Source of the DNA: Hysterangium stoloniferum
Taxonomy: Eukaryota > Basidiomycota > Agaricomycetes > Hysterangiales > Hysterangiaceae
Assembly (NCBI GenBank): GCA_015178975.1
Contig: WHVD01000034.1
Location: 124,001-188,000 of the forward strand
DNA: 64,000 nt
Reading direction: 5' to 3'
Within the stretch, counting starts at the first letter, position 1. Every line of letters starts with the position of its first letter. This document shows positions 57,130 to 64,000 of this stretch, one piece after another. The notes under the pieces are model-generated. The model saw only the letters and a program-made list of their open reading frames with translations, did not search any database and was not told the DNA's origin. The translations under genes were made by a program, and so were the position numbers.

Positions 57130-58370
57130 TTTGAGGATTTAGTCCCCAGCTGTTACCACCAATTTAAGGAAGTGTTCTCCAAAGAGTCCCTCCAAAGAGT
57201 CCTTTGACAGATTACATGATAGGAAGCTCTGGGATCATGCCATTGAATTAAAACCTGGGTCAGAACCTTTCAGAACCAAGATTTACCCCTTATCACCCAA
57301 TGAACAAAAGGAGTTAGATGCATTTCTGGAGGAGAACCTCAAAAGTGGCAGGATTCAACCCTCCAAATCTCTTATGGCATATCCAGAATTTTTTGTCAAA
57401 AAGAAGGATGGATCCTTGAGACTGGTTCAGGATTACAGGAAACTGAATGACATAACAATCAAAAATTCCTATCCCCTGCCACTCATATCTGACATTATCA
57501 GCAAGTTGAAGAAAGCCAAATATTTTACCAAACTGGATGTCAGATGGGGTTATAACAATGTCAGGATAAAGAAGGAAGATGAGTGGAAGGCAGCATTCAG
57601 GACCAACAGAGGGTTATTTGAACCACTAGTCATGTTTTTTGGTCTCCAACAGTCCTGCTACCTTTCAGACCATGATGAATGATCTGTTCATAGAACTAAT
57701 TGATGGACAGGTTGTCATTGTCTACATGGATGATATCCTCATCTTCACAGAGACCCTTAAAAAACACAGGGAAGCAGTCAAGTGTTCTGGAGATTTTGGA
57801 GAAAAATAAGTTATACTTAAAGGCAGAAAAATGTGAATTTGAGCAGGAAAAGATTGAATATCTTGGACTGATCATTTCACATAGCTGCATCTCCATGGAT
57901 CCAGTAAAGATAGAGGGTATTTCCAAATGGCCTGAACCTACTATTGTAAAGGAGACACAGTCTTTCCTTGGCTTTGTCAATTTACTTAACAAGGATGGAT
58001 GCACCCTGGAAATGGACTTTGGAAGAGAAAACTGCTTTTAAAGCCTTGAAGGATAGAGTCACTTCATCCCCAATTCTTATCTTCCCTGATGACAACAAAC
58101 CTTACAAACCGGAAGCAGATAGTTCTGACTTTGTAACTGGTGCTATTTTGTCTCAGGAAGGATCAGATGGAAAGTGGCACCCTGTGGCTTTTCTATCTAA
58201 AAGTCTGAGTGAAGTAGAAAGGAATTATAAAATCCATGATAAAGAAATGCTGGCTATTATTAGAGCTCTGGATGAATGGAGGCACTATCTTGAGGGAAGC
58301 AGTCATCCTTTTCAGATTTGGACAGACCACAAAAACCTAGAATATTTTTTGTCTGCTAAAAAAACTTAAT
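57130..58370 (+). pseudogene. Reverse transcriptase and RNase H of the second chromovirus
   Basis: The order is KIYPLSPNEQKELDAFLEEN, FFVKKKDGSLRLVQDYRKLN, KYFTKLDVRWGYNNVRIKK, then the catalytic VIVYMDDILIFTE near 57715-57755. After a frame change comes VTSSPILIFPDDNKPYKPEA, GKWHPVAFLSKSLSEVERNY, HDKEMLAIIRALDEWRHYLE and WTDHKNLEYF of RNase H. At least three frame changes (57650, 57780, 57990) make it inactive. Confidence 0.88.
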
Positions 58371-58585
58371 AGGAGGCAGGCTAGGTGGTCCTTGTTCTTG
58401 TCCAGGTTTGACTTTTCCCTACATCATAGGCTTGGAAAAGCTCCTTGAAACCAGATGCCTTATCCAGAAGACCAGATCACAGGAAGGGAGATAGGGATAA
58501 TGAAAATATTGTCCTTCTCAAACCATCCTACTTCAAAATCCAGTCTTAAGCAGGGCCATGATGTCTTGATAGGTCAAGAGACAAT

Positions 58586-59035
58586 ATGCTTAAGAAGGTC
58601 AGACAAGGAAAGGATATGGAGCTGAGAAGGCAAATTGTTGAACTCTATCATGATGCCTATACCAGTGGCCATCCAGGAAGGTGGAAAATCTTAGAGTTGG
58701 TATTAAGGAACTATTGGTGGCCAGGAATGTCCAGATATATTGCATCCTATACCAAAGGATGTGATAGATGTAACAGGACCAAGACATATCCTGCCAGCCC
58801 TGTAGGAAGGCTTGTACCAACCCAGATCCCTAAAGTTATTTGGGAAATCATCACTGTTGATTTAATTACTGGACTTCCAGAAAGTCAAGGATACAATGCC
58901 ATCATAGTAGTAGTGGACAGACTTAGCAAAATGATTCATATGCTACCCACTACAGACCAAGTCACTTCAGAAGGCCTAGCCAGGCTTTATAGAATAATGC
59001 ATGGAAACTCTGTGGTCTCCCCTTACAGATAATTC
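58586..59035 (+). pseudogene. Integrase of the second chromovirus, zinc-binding domain and start of the core
   Basis: LYHDAYTSGHPGRWKILELV gives the HH pair and GCDRCNRTK the CC pair of the HHCC domain. The core begins ITVDLITGLPESQGYNAIIV and VVDRLSKMIHMLPT. The frame ends at 59032 and the remaining catalytic Asp and Glu are missing, so part of the core is deleted. Confidence 0.85.
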
Positions 59036-59113
59036 AGGCATCCACCATTTATCCTGAATAGTGGCAAACACCCTATATTAGGAACTGAGCCTTTCAGAAG
59101 CAGTAAAATAAAG

Positions 59114-59695
59114 TCAGTAGAGCAGTTTGTCAAAGACATACAGGAAGCAAGGAAAGAAGCAGAACCAGTACTCTACAGAGCTGCTGATGACATGGCCAGG
59201 GAAAAGATATGGACCCTTTGAAATCACTAAAGTGGTTAGTCGCAATGCCTGTGAATTGAAATTATCTCCCTCTATGAAAATCCACCCAGTCTTCAATGTA
59301 GCCAAACTTGGATGTTTTCTTGAGGATACCATTGAAAGGAGACAGGCACCAGTTAGGCCTCCTCCAGCCATTAAGGGAGAAAACCCTGAATGGGAGGTTG
59401 AATATATCAAGGACAGTAGGCTGATAAGGGGAAAATTACATTACTTGGTGAAAGGGATACCCTCAAGAAGAAAGGACATGGGAACCTGCTGATAATCTCA
59501 AAGGTTCTAAAAAATTAGTGGACAACTTCCATAACCAATATCCCTTTTCACCTAGAAGAATTTCTACCTTAACATTTACCAGACTTCCCTTCAGACCTTA
59601 TATAAACCTCACCAAGACTATTGTCCCATCTGGAACCACCTGGACCTCTGGCATGAATGTGAACAGCTTGAAAAACTGTTCATGGCTGTGAAATG
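59114..59695 (+). pseudogene. Integrase C-terminal region and chromodomain of the second chromovirus
   Basis: A GPY/F-like segment (WPGKRYGPFEITKVVSRNAC, then KIHPVFNVAKLG) is followed by a chromodomain (EWEVEYIKDSRLIRGKLHYL, VKGIPS and, in another frame, TWEPADNLKGSKKLVDNFHN). The whole end is readable to a TGA near 59693. Confidence 0.85.
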
Positions 59696-59981
59696 ACAAT
59701 CATGTGATATATATACATATACATGTCAAATGTAAAACTTAACTTTATTTAATTTTCTTCTAAGGTTTAAACTTTCTTAATAATAACTTTATTTAGTTTT
59801 TCTTTAGTATAAATACCTCAGGATGTACATAGCTAGACCCCAGTTTCAATCTCTTAGGATTTCCACTAAGTACAAGTGTGATATTCTCAAGTTGTTAGAA
59901 CTTCTATCCCTCTACTCCTATCCTTGTATTATCTCTCTTCCTTCTATGTGTTTTGGTAGCCTTGTTAGTATTGCCCTAACA
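59678..59981 (+). repeat. Probable 3' LTR of the second chromovirus
   Basis: About 295-304 bp between TGTTCATGG or TGTGAAATG (59678/59687) and TATTGCCCTAACA (59981). It directly follows the chromodomain, contains a TATAAATA-like motif near 59810, and has no partner LTR that I could find upstream of gag. The start is uncertain. Confidence 0.45.
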
Positions 59982-60115
59982 GAGCCCTAAGAATTCCACC
60001 AATGCCAATATTGCTGATTGTAGTTATGACATTGAAACCAACAATACTCCAGAACATGCAATGGGTGCATACTGCACAGCTACAGTGATTCATACTTAGG
60101 GACTTTTTTTGAAAG

Positions 60116-60328
60116 TGTTAAGTTCTGAAACAAAGGATAAGTTCTGAGGAAGTGCCATGGAGGTTTCCAGTAATCATTCTGAACACATCTTCTGGGAATG
60201 TCCCACAGAGTCCCCAGGTAATAAGTCTGGGGAGTTTCTGGGAATATTAGTACAAGGCAGTGTGTCAGAATAATTACCAGAAGTTGTGCTGCTGAGATGG
60301 ACTTGGCTTCAGCTTATGTGCTGCACTG
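60116..60328 (-). repeat. Fragment of LTR family D
   Basis: Begins TGTTAAGTTCTGAA and is the reverse complement of the 3' end of the LTR at 51791-52735, including AGATGGACTTGGCTTCAGCT. It ends abruptly at a non-repeat sequence. Confidence 0.7.
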
Positions 60329-61715
60329 TAGAGAGTTCAATCGGAAAGTAACCTACATGGCAATAGTTTCAAGTCAGGTCACAAGCACAAATTCTTATAC
60401 AGTATATACTTTGGCACTCAAGATGACTTCTACACAGCCAAATCAGTTTCATCAATCAGACATGCAAAAACTCCATCATGTTCAACACTGCATCGTCCTC
60501 CAAAGTAACCCTCAGTTCCTACTTGAAACTGACTCCTCACTCCCTAATAGAACTTAAAGAAGTAACATCTCAATTCTCTTCATGCTCAGACATCATATGT
60601 AAGCCCGAACCAGCCTATTCATACTCCTCAAAGAAACACCGTTGTTACCTCCATCAAAAAGGTATTTGACTGCCGTATGCTCCAGATGATCCTGTCTTTA
60701 TTCATCTATATGATAACTCCCATGAACTCTTCCACTATCAATTCGATCGAGTACTCTGGCGAGAGTGTTCCCCACCATCACAGGGATTCTTTTATGAGGC
60801 AGCATTCACTCCAGTAGGAGATCATAGAATCTACATACCAACAACAGCTGTAACTACGTTCAGCCCATCGGGATCTCTGTCCTGCCAATAATCATACCAT
60901 ACTCAAGGATAAGCTTCCTCCAGCCAAAAACAGGATAAGTCAAAGAAGGGAATATTTTGTGAGTCTATTCCTCTGTCAAGCCTCCATGTGAGTGCAAGTT
61001 GGTTGCATCATAGGCTTGATATAGAGCCTCTGTGTAAGCCTGGTGCCCCAGTCTTACTCATTGTCCTTTTGTTCCACTCCTTTGTTCCACTCCTTGTGTT
61101 CTACCATGTGATCACAGCATATAAAGCCTAGGTGGTTTTCCTTCTCTTTCCTTACTGTATGCTGCACTTGCCTGTATCCTTTTCTGTTCTGGACAATACA
61201 CTGTGGTCCTGTCAACCCGTGTGACTGCCAGTGATCCCAATTGACAATGGGATTACACTCTGGTTAATGTGCTGCATGATACACTTCAGAATGTGGTCTT
61301 TCAGAACATCACTGGCAGAGAATAGGAAGGTGTATCTGGAATGCTCATTATTAATTAGGACTTCCTGAACTTACACCAGGGGAACAATCCATATAGCCAT
61401 GGGTGGGAATAAAAAATAAACAGAAATCAGCCAGCTGTGGGGTTCATGTTCCATACAGAAAGTATTTTGAGGTGTTCCATAACCTTATCAGCACTTCCGT
61501 CACATGGCTGAGACTATCACATCATTGGATATACTTAGTCATACAATGGAGTTGATGGATTGTATCACAGTTAAAAAGTCCCTTCTTGATAGAAAAAAAA
61601 TGCAGTTAGATTTCTGGAGGGAACACCATGAAGGAAAATTGTAGCCATCAGTGTTCACATCCATGTCACTGCCACAGGTCACTTGTACACCATATGCAAG
61701 GTCGATCTGGTGCAT
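60329..61715. other. Repeat-island sequence without recognised genes
   Basis: The short frames at 60297-60557 and 60478-60669 lack domains. A TATAAA with a following CT-rich stretch at 61119-61160, and CTGTGGTCCTGTCAACCCGT near 61200, resemble LTR sequence, but no borders could be set. Confidence 0.3.
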
Positions 61716-62033
61716 GATGTAGGAAACCACTACGCCAATGTTGGCTTAGCAGTTTCCAACATAAAGTAAACTCCAATACTCCAAAGACCCCACTTGGTTG
61801 TGAGTTCAATCTCTGCCCATACCAATAGTTTGAAGCCCAAAATAAGTGGCCAAATAACTTGTATTTGGCATTAAGAGGGATAATAATTACTTAATATCTA
61901 GTTGGCCCACACACAACATTGGCTACTGGCCTTTAACAGGTCATAGGGGAGTCACTACTGACCTTTGGGATGGAGTTTACTTTATGTTGGAAACCACAAA
62001 GCCAATGTTGGCTTAGTGGTTTCCAACACACAA
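61716..62033. mobile_element. Non-autonomous inverted-repeat element (MITE-like)
   Basis: The ends are about 55-bp imperfect inverted repeats: TGTAGGAAACCACTACGCCA onward at 61720 and its complement ending TTGGCTTAGTGGTTTCCAAC near 62029. Each end is itself a partial palindrome (GCCAATGTTGGC). The inside has no coding frame. I could not define a target duplication. Confidence 0.55.
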
Positions 62034-62260
62034 GGCATCTTTGAGTGGATCCTATTTGAGATGAGGGATGTGGAACCTGTCAGGATGGAAGGATTAAACA
62101 ACATCAGGGATTTGGGAATTTCTACACCTATTATGTAGACTCCCTAGATGCATAGTAAGCTTTTATACCGACTAGTAAATAGGGATCTTGCAAAGGTAGT
62201 GTGTCTAGCCAAGCTAGCTAGCTCTCTGTTAGATTGAGTAATGCTAGCAGTGCTTCCCAG

Positions 62261-62334
62261 GGTCAGGTGGTGTAATGGTTAACACCCCTGCTATATATAT
62301 GCAGAAGCCCTGGGTTCAATCCCCAGTCTGGCCA
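62261..62334 (+). tRNA. tRNA-like sequence with enlarged anticodon loop (pseudo-tRNA or SINE head)
   Basis: The acceptor stem (GGTCAGG with TCTGGCC), D arm (GTGT/ACAC with AATGGTTA loop) and T arm (CTGGG-TTCAATC-CCCAG) all form well. The anticodon stem CTGC/GCAG encloses a nine-base TATATATAT loop instead of seven, so no anticodon can be assigned. This suggests a pseudo-tRNA or the tRNA-derived head of a SINE; no RNA polymerase III terminator follows closely. Confidence 0.55.
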
Positions 62335-62676
62335 TTCATTTTCTACACTTTCAACACTCCTAAGTAGATTGCTCTAGACAATATAGACAGCATACCTACT
62401 GGTCTTCCCACATTCCTGATGAAGGGAGGACAAGCGCAAATGGCCAGCAGCACACCACAGTTTCACGACTTGGGTTCGAACTTGGGTTCGACTTTGAGTT
62501 TGTCCCCCTCAATGGCAACGACGCGAGAGAATTTATGGCATGAAAAGACAATATTACATGTCTGAGAAACAGTGAGCTTTGACACGTCATAGACTCCTTC
62601 TATCGCCTAGATTGACGAACCTTGTTGGTTATTAATTGATTCCAGTTCTCTGGTACATGATGAGGAGATGGACCGT
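62335..62676. other. Unassigned stretch near the right end
   Basis: The minus strand has a coding-like run after a possible acceptor TTTCTCAG near 62,560 (reading VVAIEGDKLKVEPKFEPKS). It might be a further exon of the fragment at 62677-62935. No family recognised. Confidence 0.25.
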
Positions 62677-62935
62677 TTATAAATGACACAAGGGGTTTCC
62701 GAGTCTTGTGAAAGCATTGACTTCGTTTCCAACTACGTCAAGAGCGCATCTCCAAGTAGAATGAATAGAGCGATTTGTTATATTCCCCTGGATCTTGACA
62801 TGAACCGTCTGCGTGTCGAGATGGCCAAGTTGACCTTTTGAAACCATAGCGTACATAAACACCACACTGATACCATCACCCTGAAAACTTAAACGTATCT
62901 TAGAGCCAAAGTCATTACCAACTCTCGTTCCATCT
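62677..62935 (-). CDS. Possible exon of an unknown gene
   Basis: On minus, a good acceptor (TTTTACAATCTTACTCTACAG) ends at 62936, and an open frame follows for 86 codons to a TAA at 62677. It contains DGTRVGNDFGSKIRLSFQGD and YAMVSKGQLGHLDTQTVHVK, which looks coding rather than random. Upstream exons would lie at 63,000 or beyond. No family recognised. Confidence 0.3.
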
Positions 62936-63686
62936 CTGTAGAGTAAGATTGTAAAATAAAATTTACGAATGGGGGATAATCAAGAAGATTCCCTATTTAT
63001 TCGAGGAGGGGTTGAACTTTGAACTGTGGTTTCCATATAATCATCTTACTAACTGGTCAATTACGCCCCCAAATGGGCCAAAATTTATTAAATTATATGC
63101 TAAATTGAGATGACGTGGCTTTGAATGCGTGATTATAATAGATCAGAGGTGTAGTGTCAGTAAGCATTAAATTGTAAAATTTGAGGTTAGAGGACAAAGC
63201 AGTATTCACCATCATGTATTTCAAAGTAAAATGGTTGTTACAATATAAATCATTCAGGTAGTTTTTTTTTAAACAGCATACATCATGGTGTTGCTTGGGA
63301 AATATTCATAATAATAATAATAAACTTAACACAACTGGTCAAATGAATTTGAATTTATTTTGGGGGTTGCATTTTTCCTTGTCGACTATGGCACTTATAA
63401 GTATGCAGTAATGTAGAAGATACCTCAGTCAATTCCACTATGTCGTGACGACTGAGTTATCTTTTGTTATAGTTGCAACAGGCTGGCGACCAGTCAGAAC
63501 ACCAAGTGTGTCAGAGTTTGCAAGTGTACCCCAGACTGCACTTTGGACTCCAAATCAATGTCCCCACCAAAAGCCAGAACCCCCGTCACATGCCACGGTT
63601 TAGTTAGAAGTTGTTGCGCAGGTAAAAGAATCTTCCTGCAAAAATGTTTTTGAGCAAACAATAAAAGGCGTGGGTTTCATCTGCAA
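62936..63686. other. AT-rich intergenic stretch
   Basis: AT-rich, with an AAT microsatellite near 63,310-63,322. No supported gene. Confidence 0.4.
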
Positions 63687-63889
63687 TTGATTTTGGGTCA
63701 TGAGTGCAGCCACGCAAGATGTTGCTTGGTTTCGGTGTTATGCTGTTTGAGATCGTGTTTGCGGGTGAATGTGATATTGCAATGCACAATTGCAATATCA
63801 CATTCACGGGCAAACACGATCTAGACGGCATAACACCCAAACCAAGCAACATTTTGCATCGCTGCATGCTCACGACTCAAATTCGACTG
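63687..63889. repeat. Fold-back hairpin, about 100-bp arms
   Basis: The arms pair around a 4-base centre at 63784-63787, with ATTGCAATATCAC nearest the centre. ATCGTGTTTGC, TGTTATGC and CCAAGCAACAT pair outward with scattered mismatches. The minus frame at 63873-63604 is a by-product of this structure. It could be a MITE, a precursor of small RNAs, or a replication fold-back. Confidence 0.75.
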
Positions 63890-64000
63890 AGGTTAACACC
63901 AAGGGCTGGTGTTGTTCCTCTTGGACGTTCTTGCGAGAAGATTCCTTTAGGAGACATGTGTTGTGATGCGCTCCCTTCTTGTTCGTCCGCCTCCAATCCC

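Noticed and set aside
59678..59981. Treating the second chromovirus as full length
   Set aside because: No matching 5' LTR or target duplication was found, the N-terminal gag is missing and part of the integrase core is deleted.

Overview
The window is a nuclear chromosome segment of a basidiomycete fungus, most likely a mushroom-forming Agaricomycete with a transposon-rich genome. The reasons are dense introns of about 45-80 nt with GT..AG ends and CTRAY-like branch sites, fungal forms of housekeeping genes (EXO70, SEC31, GPN2, NF-YB/HAP3, an E(z)-type SET methyltransferase), chromodomain Gypsy elements, and fragments of TTAGGG repeat. The species was not identified.

Bases 1-23,100 are a compact gene block: the 3' end of EXO70 (exocyst), a 17-exon EZH2-like H3K27 methyltransferase, the CCAAT-box factor subunit NF-YB, a small unknown minus-strand gene, a U6 snRNA gene, decayed F-box-like reading frames, a 176-aa secreted Cys-containing protein, SEC31 (COPII outer coat), GPN-loop GTPase 2 tail-to-tail with SEC31, and a 5-exon gene of unknown function. 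Exon joins were checked by reading phase: the spliced lengths of the methyltransferase (1884 nt), NF-YB (507), secreted protein (531), GPN2 (1044) and the unknown genes (441 and 609) are all multiples of three. SEC31 is out by exactly one base, at a run of eight C.

Bases about 24,600-62,300 are a transposon island. At least four copies of one long terminal repeat (LTR) family, here called A, carry exact 5-bp target duplications. One of them is split by a full-length 11.1-kb chromovirus (27,980-39,128, coding on minus). That element is itself interrupted by a 2-kb solo LTR and by another family-A solo LTR, so nesting is three levels deep. A second, decayed chromovirus lies at 55.8-59.7 kb on plus, and a 5'-truncated Tc1/mariner element at 53.0-53.96 kb.

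The most interesting protein-level signal is a spliced, three-exon accessory gene that runs antisense to gag-pol, between pol and the 3' LTR. It encodes a coiled coil, an acidic linker ending near SPK, and two CxxC-x6-C units. It occurs three times (28.9-31.9, 40.5-42.7 and 54.5-54.0 kb) with the same intron positions.

At 43,759-49,599 lies a near-identical inverted duplication with arms of 2,294 bp around a 1,253-bp spacer. It rearranged an ArsB/NhaD-like anion transporter gene: the N-terminal part is in both arms, the C-terminal part in the spacer, and the middle is missing. A degenerate TTAGGG tract sits about 320 bp outside the right arm. The last 1.7 kb holds a possible coding fragment and a fold-back hairpin.
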